From Rhynchonema sp. JSB1_4 (taxonomy: Eukaryota > Nematoda > Chromadorea > Monhysterida > Xyalidae), in the NCBI GenBank assembly GCA_030248065.1, contig JASAMV010000762.1, positions 1 through 64,000 on the forward strand: 64,000 nucleotides of DNA. Direction: 5' to 3'. Below the pieces are notes generated by a model. That model was not told the DNA's origin, ran no database searches, and worked only from the letters and a program-made list of their open reading frames with translations. Every line of letters starts with the position of its first letter. The first letter of the stretch is position 1. This document shows positions 35,154 through 49,500 of this stretch, in pieces. A program made the translations under genes and the position numbers.

Positions 35154-37500
35154 GTTCAAGGGATTATAATGTACAGTACGCACAGCTCAGCTGCTAACGA
35201 ATGAACCTAAAGCAGCTGATAAAAATGAAAGGAAGCTTCCGTCAGCTTGAGCGCATGCAAAGAATTGAGCGGCAGACTTTTTATTGACAAACAAACAGTT
35301 TCCGTGACGACCGTTACCTGAGAAACGCAGCAGACGCGACACAACCAAATGGGTGGTGTTCCCCTCCCTCATCGGGGGGATTAGCAATTGTTGGGTGCAC
35401 TGATGAGCCACAGGGACACAGGGAACCCATTAATTAGATAACTGTAAGCTGGCCTAAGCTTAGCACAATTTGCTGCGTTTTATGTGTGTTTGTTGTTTGT
35501 TGCTTTTGCCATCCGTTTCGATGGAAACCCGTTTGCTCAGCAACCAACGCCAAACACACAGCTGACCTGCGAATAGATCAGATTGACATCAAAGGGGACG
35601 TTGTTACAACGTGCTCTCTAACAACGATTCACATCCAAAAACCCGACGACTTAAGTCAGTTTTTTATTCGCACAACCGATGCACTTCAGACAAAACTTTA
35701 AACGGCAACACAGAATGTGAAGTCAACCTGCTTTCTCAGATGGGCAGTGCACCTGTTGATCGGTGGCGCGAATGCAAAGGAAGCGCCACATGGCCACATG
35801 AACGTAGGGCATGTGACCTCGATGATGTGTAACGTTGTTGTGCTGCGACGAGATCTTATTTTGCAAGAAGAAAAGAGCCGCAGCGATTTTTATGACCATG
35901 AAAAGTTAAGATTTTCGCCAACCAGAACATGGGCATGTGTTCCCTCCCGTGCAAGCACACAGCTGTGGTGACTGTGAGTCACTTCAACCAGTTGTAATTT
36001 TTGTGACAAATGTCTGAATGGCAAGAAGGTACACAAAAGCACATCCCGTCACAAACAACAACAATGCTTATATTTGGTCATTTATTTCTCTCTCTGCCGT
36101 GTTGGGTCCAGCCAAACCAGCACAGCAGCTGCGCCCAATATTCAAACGTGCGCAGTGTAGCCTGGCCGGGCAAGGCCAAGCCAAGCCAAGTCCCGCCCTC
36201 TTGCCTCATTCATGTGTGTGTGTGTGTGTGTGTGGCATCAGATGTGCCTGCAGACACGTTATTTTTGATCTCCCGTTTGGCTTGGGCGTGTGTACATGTA
36301 CAGATCTATTTGTTGTGTTGGTCCGTGTGTTTTTATTTGCCTTCCGTGCTTCTGCCCTGCTCCACTCTGCTTTCATCATATGCAAGTGTTACCCATCACT
36401 GCAGCTGGGCCTGGCTTAGCAGCACCCACACCCATTCTTGTCTTCTTGTTGTCTCTCGCCAGCTCTTGTATTTTTTGTTTGGCATCTCGTTTCCCAACGC
36501 AAAGCTCAGTTCAATGTTTGTTGTCATTAGCGACTAATTGTGTTTACTCTTGCTGCAGTTGTGCAGGTTCTCTTTGCTGTGGTCCTCCTCACTTCATTAT
36601 GAATTATAAAATACGTAAATGAGAAATAATAAGCTTTTTTTCAATAAACATGAAAAAGCCCGCCATGCATTCTGCTGATCTGTATTCCATCTGTGGAACA
36701 TGCTGCCATAACTGTAGCGGACCTACTCTGTTATCATGCAGGTATACATAGCCGAGGGCGAGGGGTAGTTGTAGCGTTCTTGTTTCGCTTATCGCGAATA
36801 GAATTCTCGGCGCGATACCGCGCATAATGTTCAACTTTCTGCATTAGCAGCGGCTATATGTACAGTACAGTTCGCATGTGCGGCTCATTATTCTTTGGCT
36901 TACATGCGCGTGGGTCCAATCTATTTTTGTTTTTTTGTTGTTGCCTGCGCGGTTTTTTGTTTGTATAGTGCTTGTACGGAACACGATAAAATACTGAGGT
37001 TACGTCTGGGTCTGGTTCCCTCGGCAGAAAGCAACCTCCTTTTTTATGTTTTCCTTCCTGGACAAGTTATGCAAAGATTGGATCTTTATGGTCAACTTTT
37101 AGCCATAACTGCTATTGTATAACCTCGCCCTGGGGGTCGGACAGACGTGTGTGGTCCAGCGGACTGTTTTTCCTGCTTACGCAATAATCGTTTCCTTCGA
37201 TCCCTCACATGCCCAAGTACAGCTTTGACATGGGTTATTACGTTGTCTTGTGTTGGGGTTTTCGGCCATTTTTGGACAAGCCATTCTATTGGCCGGTTTT
37301 ACTCAGAATACTCCCATTTTGGTTTCAGGTGAGCGGCACATTGTGGTGTTCGCGTATACAGGCTACAGTGCGTCAAGAGAATTCAATCGAACTCCACAAA
37401 AATGAGGACTTGAACCATCACAGAATTTATATCAAACAGTGCGCTCACCTATCAATCTCAACTCATCACTTATTCACAGCTTTAATCACTGCCATATGCG
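35154..37500. other. Divergent intergenic region between DOMON and cadherin genes
   Basis: Probably holds both promoters. No exon was recognised. A (TG)n microsatellite lies at 36213-36234, preceded by GCCAAGCC repeats. Confidence 0.5.
36213..36234. repeat. (TG)n microsatellite
   Basis: Eleven uninterrupted TG units. Confidence 0.95.
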
Positions 37501-40500
37501 ATGATGTTTCATCGTCTGATCGCGTTTGTGCTCCCCTTGCTGGTTCAGGGTCTCTTATCGGATCACAGTGTGCCAGTGCCGCATGATGCACCCCTGTTCA
37601 CCGTGGTGGTCAATCTAACCAGTTTGATGCATCCACATTACCGATCCAGTCTACGGACCACCGACCGATCTCACTATTTCGTGCTCAGCCAGAATGCGCT
37701 TGAAACATCACACAGTCTCTCACCCTTGACTGGGCAATGCGTGCGACTGATCGTGGATGTGTGGCACGGCAGCAAACAACAGCAGCTACAGTACAATGTG
37801 CATGTGCTTGGGCCGGAGGATGGACTGGATAGGGTGTTCAGAGGACGTGTGGATTCTACGACGACAAACGGAACTGTTATTGCGGGTGAGACTGTAGTTA
37901 TTGTTGTTTTGAGCAGTTTTATCCCGTCCGATAGCTGATGTGAATAATGAGCCACATTTTCACAGCTGTTATCATGCCCGTTGGACTCCTGATCGACACG
38001 CGAATAACCAATAATTGAACAAACTTGCAGGTCTCGACCGAATCTCTCTCCCAGTGCCACTCACCGATCTCAACTACGAGCTTAGCGCCCCTGAATCAGG
38101 CATCCAGCTTCAGACCAGGACTTTGCCCGACCATGACCCGCCATCGACCATTGCTCAACTGCTGGTCACGAACGTGCACGCACTTGGTGCAGGCACACAT
38201 CGATACAGCGTAATGGCCAGGAGCATTCACAATCCCGAAATTGCGTTCGAAATACCAGTCGAACTGCATGTGAATCGCAGTCTGATCTTCGGAGCCCACA
38301 GTTACACGGCGAGTGTGCCCCTAGCCGCTGTTAGGTTGCGCAATCCGATCATGCTGCGCGTCGTCGCTTATGGTGACGAGCCGGTCGAATACAAGATCAT
38401 TGACCAGGGACAAGACACATTCGTCATCCAACCTCTGACCGGCGAGATCCATATGAATCAATTCCTGTCCGATCCCCCATTGGGTGTGCACCAATTCCAA
38501 GTGGAGGCGAGTGATGCCTCGGGGCAACGGGCGCGAGTGCCGATTGTGATCACGATCACCGATCAATCGATGATCAACAAGAAATCGATATTTGCCATCG
38601 CTGATCTATTGCATCGACGACGACGCGAACTCCGACCGCCCTACGTGACCACCGTGTCGGAAGATGTTCCAATCGGCCACATGCTGCTGCGTCGCGTGCA
38701 TCTGGGTCAGGCCGAGAAAGTGCACAACGCGCCCGTCAGGGACAGAGATGCTTATGTCGAAGTGTCTGAAGATGGACAGATCAAATTCATCAAACAACCG
38801 AATTATGAGGTCAAGAATCGGATCGACATGGTTGTCACTGTGGAAAATACGAAAACCCGAAGTACGTTTTCTGCGATTTTCGTTGGTTTTGTTTTGCTTC
38901 ATTTTTTGTTTGATGTTACACTGCTCTTTTCACAGGAAATGACATTCCACAATCCAGAACATTATAGTGACCGCCACTACATGTATGTGTACATCAACAA
39001 CATAAACAAATCCACATGTGGATAGTGCGTTTCATAACAGCTCAACTTATTTATCGCCCAATGAATGCGCATTATGCCGCTTCACTACAATAACACCAGA
39101 GATATCATGAGATAGCGGTGCAGATGAGAGTGTATCATCGTAGCCGGATTAACGTGTGTTTTGCGTGTGTAGTGGTTGATGGTGACCACAGACGTTTTAT
39201 GTGCGTTCATGTGTACGTAATAACTCAGTAACCTATGCACACTCACGGTAGTAAACTGTCGTCGAGCGCGTTAATGCTAATAATTCTCGACGAAACAACA
39301 TCTACTACGCTGGTCACAGACTACAGCCTTGACCGAAGTGTTATGTTGATTTTGCGTGACCACTCGTCCATGAGCATGCATGTTGGGTACAATGCCAGTT
39401 ATGGGGCACCCGATTGCTGTTGGGACCTCGGATATTCCGAGAGATGGCCATTGTCCACGATTACAGTATGGTGGACGTTGCATATGCGGATTAGGGTACC
39501 TACATACATAGTACGTATGTTTCCGCATTTGTGTGTTGTGTGCAGAGTTGGGTGTCCAAAAACAACGGATATGCGTGCACAATGCACTCTCATGCATGTG
39601 GTTGTTGTGTCTGGGGTGGATTTCTGGACATTCAACTGACTTTCTTTTGTTGTGCGTCAGAGTTGAAAGATCCGAAGCCGTTCCGAATTGGAATAACAAA
39701 TGGGCTCGTAAAAAACTACCAAACACAACTGGGCTGGGTGTGTGTGCGAGCATTTTTGAATTTATTTTTGAATGGCTCGGTCCGACCTGCATAATGAATG
39801 CGCGTGCCTCCAGAACACCGCCATGGGGGTGCATAAGCTCGAAGGTCACCTTTGTACACACAATAGTATATGCATTGTAGTAACGTAGAACTGCTGGAAT
39901 GTTTTTCCATGAGAAAAAACAGGTGTCGGCCTCATGTGAATAGGGTTACCAGCCTATCGACTTGAGTGTAAAGGTGCAATGGCAATAATCAGAGTAAAAC
40001 AGGCGTGGCGCGTCTATTATTCATTCGTTCATGTTGTGTGTGGGCAATTCAAAATCACCGTTATATCACGTTGTTGTCTTATTGGGTTTTATTATTACTA
40101 TCTTGTTTGAGGTAAGGGCGTGGCATAAGGCCAGGGGTCACACAAAACACTCTGGTGATGTGTGAGTGTGTTTCTTCATCCTGCTTCTGGGCAAGCCACG
40201 AGCCGTTTTCACAAAAAAAACTGTACTCAACCAACTGACATGATGGGTTCATTCATTCAAGCTCGTCCACGCCCTCTGGCCATTAAGGGACGCACTAATT
40301 TCTCTTCTTTGGCCTGGTAGCTCTCTCGGGGATATTTCACACGCACAAAACGATGGCTGATTTCCGTCGAGTGTGTATGTGCCCGAAAGCACTCATTTAC
40401 GCAAATAAATACAATTGTACGCTGTTTTGCTCGTTGCTTATTGCTTGCTTGCTTTTGGGGACATGAAAAAACCGCTAAGATGTTCTGGCGAGGGTAACGA

Positions 40501-43500
40501 TGGGTGAAAACGGTCATGTCCGGTCTCTTCGATACCAAACACGGTCAAAAAAGAGGGTCCCATTTTCGCAATGTGAATATGCACACGGTGCACCCACCAA
40601 TTGCACATGTATGGTCCAGTCAGTGTAATAGCATCGAACGTTGATGTGTTCCCAGGCTGATTGGGTGGCATTAGCGCAGGCCTGGGGGTCATGTTTTGTA
40701 TCATCCCTTATCCCCAGTAGCACTCATTATGCCCCATAATCATATCACACTGCACGCCATTTCAGTGCCCGAAGATGCCCCCATCCGGCTTATATATCTA
40801 TTTTGCTGCTTATTAGGTTTTTCTTAGTGCATATCCAGCCGTGGTCTGACTGTGGACTGGGGGTAACAAATAATGTAATCAGGCATCCAGCACGTTTTGG
40901 CATATGTGCCAGCCTTTGCCGACTGCTTTTGTTGTGTGCGGGAATGGGGGTGCCAAGCAGAGCCAGGGATCCAAACCCAGGTTGTATGATTATGTCCATG
41001 TGTGTTCGTTTTGAGTTTGACCAATCTCGCTGGGGTTATGTGTGTGTGTACGCCTTATGGATAAGTAATTTCGCCCCAGGACCCGCCATGACCATTTTAC
41101 TACGCGCCCGGCCCGGCAAGGACCCGGCACCGGTGCGCCCAAGTGAGTGATAAAGTAGACGTATTTTAAGAGTCCAAGGAGATTTGTGGCTTGTAGTACT
41201 CATGCGGCGGCCAAAATGGCATTTTCCGTCCTTTCGACGGTCCGGTACATAATGAGCTTTTCGTTGGTCGCTCGAACACATAAAAACTCATTATTACGTG
41301 CTCACTCAGGCACGCAGATGCGATTAGAGAACAGCGCCACAGGCTAAAAGCCCAACTTACATATGTGGTGCGTGCTGAAAGCAAGTTTGATTCGACGACG
41401 ACAACCACCAGAGCACAAGCAGACATCCGCGGCTACATGACATGCGCGGGGATGAGTCTTTCACATCACTGCTAGTTCAGGGTGACCCAGAAGTTCCTTC
41501 GCTGGCGGAACCACAGTGTTGTCAAAGCCTTCAATTTTTCTGATGTTCTACGCACGTGACCCATGTTTCTACAGAAGCGTTGTTCAAAAAAACCTAGCGA
41601 AGGAACATTCCAACCACCCAGTAAACTGCACGAACCCAAATCTAGGCCACGCACGGCGGCAACCCAAAAAAAGTGTCGCTGGAACGATTTGACTGAGTCG
41701 CTGTTTCGTCTTACATGGTACACACAGATTCAAAGTTACGGACACCCAAGCGGCCAGACGTCATGGAGTACAAGTGCTTAGTAGTGCACAGGGTAATCAA
41801 TAAAGTTTGTCAGATACACTGGCTTGTAGTAAGTACCCAGCGCTTGTTTACTCGTGTCGCATGTTACATGTTGTGTCATGCACGGGTTCCAGCTTGTGTA
41901 CCCTGCCGTCGGTACTTTGTAGCCGCGCATGGATTCTAAACGCAGTTTGGCACCCATATGTAAAATGGAACATGAAAGTAAACAGGGGGACATGGTGTTA
42001 AGCTTTTCGAATAAAAGCCTGTCTACCGCTCCCACAGAGTCGAGTAGTACACTTTATACTAATCTTATACTCATATGGCATGTGGCGTGTGGTGCTGTGT
42101 TAACGCCACACGACGGTCAAAAGAACCGTCCAAGCACTTTAATATGGCGCTCAATGCACTTAGTTATGTGCCAATTGAGCCACTACGCTGAACTGGATTG
42201 TGTACGTATGGTATGTACCTTTCGGACGGCTTGCGTGCATGTTCGCGGGTGCGTGAAATACAGTAGTACTCTCGCCTAAAAGTGTCAGAACACATTGACA
42301 CGCGTGCACGCGAAAATGCAAGATGAGACATGCCCGCTTGGGGGCCAAAAATAGTGTCATGTGAACGTGAACGTGTATGTCGTACTACGAATTGCTTATC
42401 TTCCAAACTGACGCTACAAATGTTCTTTTCCATTTCTCCAGCAGACAATGCACATAACGAGCTCCTTGTTTTGGTCCGGATACGTTTTTCGGCGTTCTTA
42501 TTCTTTTTGATCGTAGGGGGTCTTTAGCTTGATCACCCCACCACAGACTTGTGTTTTCGCTTTCTGGATGGGGTGAAGCGCAAATTTGGGCTTGTAATTT
42601 TGGATGCCGCTCGCTTTTGGTTCAAATGTGTGTACATCCCAAGAAAGCCACAATAAAGCATTCTAACCCGTCACCACACGAGGTACATACCACGCATGGG
42701 TGCAACTTGTACAAGGTGATACGAATAGGTTCAAAGAAGCAATATGTGCAGAGTGGGGTGCTAAAAATATGAGCCGTCTAGTGCCATACTTGTGCTATTT
42801 GGAGGCGCCTGTCTCAATATGGGCCACGCTATGAGAGCTGAATGTTGTTTTTTATGACACACGACGACTATGGGTTGTTCGACATTGTGTACATACATAC
42901 ATACGCACTGAAGTCAGACGCCGTCAAAAAATGTAATTTTCTCTGCCTTTCCGCTTCTGCGAGCATACGTTTTTAGCCATAAGCTCGTATAGTGGACGGG
43001 GATAAGCATCTGGTTCTGGACACAGGGGAAGTTTCGAATCTGCGATCGCTTGTCAATAAAACGGGACTGTGCCATTAATGAGCGATGATTTATGCTTGTC
43101 GTGCGCACAACGTGTGTGTACACACGGCACTTTTTCCACTTTTCTCTCGTTTTTTTTGGATGGTTGTGGCATGTTTTCTTGTGTGGCTTCAGAATCTGCC
43201 TGGGTGTCCACACATCCTCACAAGTATGGGCTTTGCGACTGAGAGTAACCACACGGGCTTTCTACATAGTATAAACACACGGGGAGACAACATGAAAAAT
43301 AATGAGCCTAAGTATGCAACCCAAAACGGCCCGAAACCGGATAATTCACGTCCATTTCACTCGTTTGGCATAATGATGTAAACACCCAAATTCCATATCC
43401 CTCAAATGCTGGGATTTCTTCCTGTTTACACTCGGTTCACAACAACAGCCAAACCTCCAAAAGAGCTGTGCTGTTTCACAAATCTTGGACCAAATAATAA

Positions 43501-46500
43501 TTCCTAAAATGTGCATCATGATTGTGGTAGTGCACACGCGGTCATCATAATAAGCAGTGGTGGCTGGCGTGAAGTGATTTCCCATTCATTTCCTTGTGTG
43601 TACGCCACAAAGCTTCGAAGCATCAAATTAAGAAATTTTGTGCTGCGTGCTTTTAGTGACATTGGTCTGGTTTGGTGGGCCACTGTTGTGTGCCGCCGCG
43701 TCCATGGGTTTTCGAAAAGCAAACCAGGGTGACATGTGTTATCTGAACTTCAAGCTCTGTCTGAGCATTTGAGCAACCCCAGTCGTGGCAAAAAAACACA
43801 GATAAAAGCACCGTTAGTTGGACAATCGTCTTTGTGTGAGTGCAGTGCCTCATCCAGATTTTTGGTGAGAAAAAAGAAGCGCAGCACAATCGAATCGAAA
43901 ATATGGAGTGATGCAGGGGCTTAGGGGACGCACATGATGGGGTTAATCTCATCTTGAGTTCAAATGCATCCATTTTTTGCGGCCGACAGCACCCAAAGCT
44001 CCCCATTAGGCACATGTGTGTTGACAATATGTGGCCGTCGTTGTGTGGATACATCTAATCGTTGTCCCATCAAAGGTGCACATGCATTTTTTTGGATGCA
44101 CCGCATAACGTCTTAATCTCCGGGTTGAGGAGAGTTAAGGGGGCGGTCTGTGATCAAAAAGCAGCGAAATCTCTTGCCTGATCATGATGACATGTGAATG
44201 AAAGACACTTTCCTTCATACGGTTAGGGGGAACATCATGTGAAGCAAGCAGCCCCATTGGAGTTATTACGCGGTGTGACCTAGATGCCGTAACCATCGCT
44301 ATAGGGACGGCGCAGATTATTATGTAACCGACCACACGTGTCCATTTTGACGGGTACCATCGGTGCGTGACGGCATTATGAAACATTACGAGCCCACCAA
44401 TTGCCCATTCATGGGGCTAAACTGACCGTCTAACCACATAGGCGCCTAATCCGTGCATCATGTGTGTGGGTGACGGACGAAGCCTTTCACTCACGTGCAT
44501 TTGGGGTGTTGAAATTTATTATTAGCTCATTTTGTCGCGCACAAACGTGTCGGATAACGAGCAAGCCCGTTCGTTAGTGTCAGATTCAAGTGCAGCATGA
44601 GTGAATGAAGATTGGAAATTTATCAAGGCTTCACGCACATTGTATAAGTTTGACTCGGTGTGACCAAACCTATAGTTGGGCTGATTATTATGATAACCGT
44701 TCACTATTATCTAGTACACGACTACTACTACATACTACATATACGTATACAATCACGAGGTCAACGAGGTTTCTTTCCACGGACTTGTGATTGAGTGTAA
44801 AATGATGGTAGAGGTTAGGGTAGCGCAATATTTGGAGAAAGAAAAATTATCACCCACTGAAACTGAGGGAACGATTGTAAATGTAACTGGTTACTATCAT
44901 TTATTCTGACGACAGAAGTTGGGGTTGCGGATTCATGTAGTGCGGATTCTGTGTTATCATCATTTTCGAAAATAGCTGTCTTGCACTGATCACAGCTTGC
45001 CCATGCAATTTTGGTTTGTGAGAGTCTCAAGTGTCATTTAATGTATCGTGCTGGAATCTCGATAATTCCCGGTCATAACCTCCGATGATGTATGATATTT
45101 CGAAGGTCGGCGGGTTTTTCATCCATTCCTTTTCGCCCACAAGGTTGTAAAGACATTGTCATCCACTGGTGGTCGCTGGTCTGAGTCTGAGCATGCAACG
45201 GTGAACAGTCATCTTGTTAACACCCCGTCCAAAGACAAGGTCACTTCACACGACCACCGAACGCTAGGGGTGTTATGGATATGAAATCATCATTTTTTGA
45301 TAACACGCACAAAAAAACACTGCGCACACAGACATTTATGTAAATGTTGTTCTTGGTGTTTGTGGTTGAGTGCACACGAGACGTTTATGAACGATTTGCT
45401 ACCATAGTCACGGAGGACATCTCATTTTGGCAGCCAATACTCTCCAAAGGGATGTGTTATCTCACAGAGGTTTAATTGAATGACCACAACATCGGCCTGC
45501 ACTTTTAACCAACAACAACAAATTCGAAAATACGAGCTCCATAAATTCGCAAATGTGTTCGTCGACTGGTTGGCGACAGTGATTCGCGGAAAAAAATTCC
45601 TGGACAAAAATTTTATTGCTTTTCTCCTCTCTGGCTGGCTTCGAGTGCGTTTTGGTCGTTAGGTGAATTGCATTGCCTTTGGAGGTGTGTGACATTGTAG
45701 TATGGGTACCGTTCGATATGATAACAAAAATAAGCTTTTTTCAGGAAATATTTTTCCAGAAATGGAATCAAAAGTCTCCGATATTGGAACGATAAGACCG
45801 CAAAAGGGGAGCGGTCAATGAAAACTAGAACAACAAAAGTCATCGCAAATCAATTCAGTGCTGAATCCATTAGTGTACGGGGTGCACTGTGTCCACAAAA
45901 CTTTAGGTAACTCAATATAGCGGATCACATTTAAGCGCTACTTAACCCCATCGACTTTTCGCAACATAAATCTGCACAATATCCAATCAAATGCACAGTT
46001 TGGTCGTGCAGTAGTGCTTCCGACTCCAGCTCGTTCTGTATGTGTGTGCTTTATCCCATTATATATTTGCATTCAGTTGTGTATATTTGCACACGGGAAC
46101 AAAATATACAGTATGTGGGGATTACAATCGAAACAAACCACAAAACGGATCGAAACGAATGTGCTGGCAATTGGCTTCCCCAAACGTGCCTGTTTTGACA
46201 AAGTACGCACTCTTTTGATGAACGGCAATGTTTCCCAAACCCACAAAACTTTTTCGATAAATGTAAAGCCATGAAGTCGTATTGTATACAGTTCAATCTC
46301 ACAAGAGACCACTTTCTCTATATTCAAACAAACGTTTATCTTCGTTTTGGCACCTAAACGCCGGTCGCCGTGGAAAAAACTACAGCCCCACAATGTTGCA
46401 TATATCAGTGCGACGGATCTGAGGAACTGAACTTTGATGCGAGATTGCTATTATTGGGCACTGCACCAGTTTAGAAGAATCCGAAACTTGACAGGACCCA

Positions 46501-49500
46501 ACGAATCCGCATTGCATCTGCCCAGGAAACCGCATAAACTCGTAAATATTCCACCTCCTGTCCTGTCCGTAAACTATAGAATCCAACCGGGAGTCGGATT
46601 TGATAACGTGCACATTAGTGAAGTGATGCTGGGGAGGGGTGGACACCTTTTCGCGCACACATTCATATGGTGCCTGTTCAGATCAGGGGCCTCTCGACTT
46701 TGTATTATTATGTGTGTAATCAGTATTTGAGTGCGCGGAATAAACAATGTTTACAATTATAATACAACTCTTGTATGTACATACATGCCTATCACATCTC
46801 ATGCATGGATGCCCGAGGTTCGCTAATAATCGAATGTGTTTGTTGTTGTTTGGTTCGTCAAAGTTCAAAGTTTGTGGGTGCCGTTGGTAAGGTGGCACTA
46901 TTGTCATTGTCCTGAAACATTTTGTGCCCCAAGCGCACGCTCGTAATGGTCACGTCATTTCAACTGATGCTACGTACACAGTGCATAGACACGAGTCAAA
47001 AGTGCACCGTCCTCATTTTAGTTTTCACTGAGCGCGTCCGATGGAATTTCTATACCCTGCCGTAGCTACTGCGGCGTCATAGGGGCTAGTAACAAAACTA
47101 AAAATTAGAATTACAATGCTCTAGATATTAATGGTTGGAGTCAGCTGGTTCGGGCCTCAAGCGTGTATGTGTGAGAACCGTCAGTTTGAAAACATTTAGG
47201 CAATAACAACACCAATTTTTCTGTCACAATTTACTCAAAACTGTCAAAACATTTACGCTTCTGTCTGAAATTCCAAGATTCACACGCCAAGCCTCAGTAT
47301 GACAGTTGTCTTCTGGTCTAAGTGAGCTAACATACCTACATTGGTGGCCGGATCTCAGGTACGCCATCGTATTAGCATGTGAAACATTTCCTCGAGCAGA
47401 GCGTGCCCAATAACCGCACACGTCTGATGCAGCTCGTGTACCTATAAGTGCCGAAAAAGCCATGGTTTGATTTATATGGGGACGCAGTTGTTGTTTGTGG
47501 TTGGGTGTGATTTTTGGCGGCGATTGTGAGTGTTGGTGGAAAGGGATATGGGTGCGAAATTAAGGGAACGAGCATGAATAAAAAAATATACCCCTCTGTA
47601 TGTACATAAGTAAATGAAAATAATAAACGACATGAGATGATAACGAAAGCTTGCAAGATTTGTCAACAAAAGTAAGCATTTTTGCTAATTTTCCAGCGGA
47701 CGATTCGCAACCGATCGAAATCGAGATCACGGACGTTGACGAGCCTCCAGCGTTTCTGAACAAACCGGAGCCCTACTTGGCTGTGATCAAAAGTGATGCG
47801 CCAAGACACTTCTCTGTCTACAAATTTGTGGCTGCTGACGAAAATGGGTGGGTTTATTTTGTTTTTTTGGTCGAGAACGATGATGGCTTTTGTTGAAATA
47901 TTTTGACAGGTTTTAGTTACAGACGACCGATTCGACCCAATCTGATCGCAAAGTTGGATCGGGAAACTTTGCCACCTTGGCTAAACAGGGAGCAAAATAC
48001 TATTTTACACAATTTATCGATTTTTTTCAGCGATGGTTCGCGCAACGGCGTCGAGATCAAACGTATCAACAATGCTGAGTTTGATGTTTCACCCGATGGC
48101 TGGGTGCGTACGGTCAAGCCGGGCAGCATGTACCAGCAGGGCATTGAGTATGAGGTGATGGTGCAGGCTGTGGACAGGCACGCCAATCGGTCCAATACCG
48201 CCGCGGTGAGTGATGTTTCACATAAATTGATTTCGTTTCTGCCGGTTTCTGTTTCGCAAGATCATAGTCCATGAGACACTGGTGTTGATGGGCATGATGA
48301 CAGCAAATATGTACCAGCTGGGTACGGTGTATGAGCAATTCGTCTCCAGTGCTGGGCATACTCGCGCATTTTTTCAGATTGACAAGGTCGAAATTGGTAT
48401 TCACCACAGCCAAAGGGCACATAAACCAATTTCCCCACTTTCAGAAGACGAGCAAAGTGGCCAAGTTGCGTGTCATGGCTGGGCAACGTCCTCCTCAATT
48501 TATGATGCAAGGTTACGAAGCGCTGGTGCCCGAGAACACACCTGTAGGCGCGACGTAAGTTTTTTTATTTATTGCGTTAATTTTGTTGAATATTTTTACT
48601 TCCAGTACAATTTTCATAAAAATATTCAACAGAAGATTTTTTAACATAGAGATACTCACAAAATTTTTAACCTCACAAGATTTTGTTTACCAGGACTCAA
48701 ACAAGCGCGCCTGTCGCGTCCAGAATTTGACGTGAAAATACCCATGATTAGCGATAGCAAGGGAGTGACCCGCATGTCAAAGGGCTCTCATTCACTCAAA
48801 ATTGGAAATATTTCGACAACTAACCAAGATTAATAAGGGCTGCGTTCTGTTTCTCTCGAACACTAAGCACATTAAAGGACCACTGCGTGAAAGTCTATTT
48901 CTTAAATGAAATTCATCGGAGTGGAAATTAGCCTTCTGGTTTGGGTTTGGGGGCTGTGACCACGCACACAGACACACAGTTCGCCACATTACAATAAAGC
49001 TGCACGCACATGCACATGGACAGAGTGGTAATATTTGCTTAAATAGCGGTAGAAACCTAAACCACTGATAGGTCCAGGATCATCAATATTGGGTACCAAA
49101 TTCTAATCATGCGTTATTGGTGCCCAAAGGCACAAGTGCTCACCAATTTCAAGATCTATTATGTGCATTCAGTTGTAACAATTCAGTGCCCAGTCCCGTT
49201 AGGGGGCTGTGTGTGTTGTCATCATAATTGCCGGGTAACACAATGGTCTGCTTGTGGGGGCACGTGGGGATAGGGAAGGGACACTGGTCACTGCTGAATG
49301 AATAAATAAATACCGCACTTGTTTTCACTCTCCGTCCGGCATAACTGCAACATGACACACACACGCTTTCTTCGTACATTTTGCTGTACATTCTGATAGA
49401 GGAGACTAAATGCAGATAGGGGAAGGGACTTTGACATTCGCAGGGATAAAGACGTATAAAAGGCACTCCATCCACAGAAAAACAGCGAAGTATGCCAGAA

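Noticed and set aside
39277..39861. A 194-codon minus-strand frame in the big cadherin intron
   Set aside because: No recognisable domain, rich in His and Cys from CAT/ATG-rich DNA, with no flanking exons in phase.
41472..41723. An 83-codon minus-strand frame with repeated HVRR motifs, considered as a transposase remnant
   Set aside because: The motif recurs twice, but no catalytic DDE or HTH feature could be identified, so it cannot be assigned.
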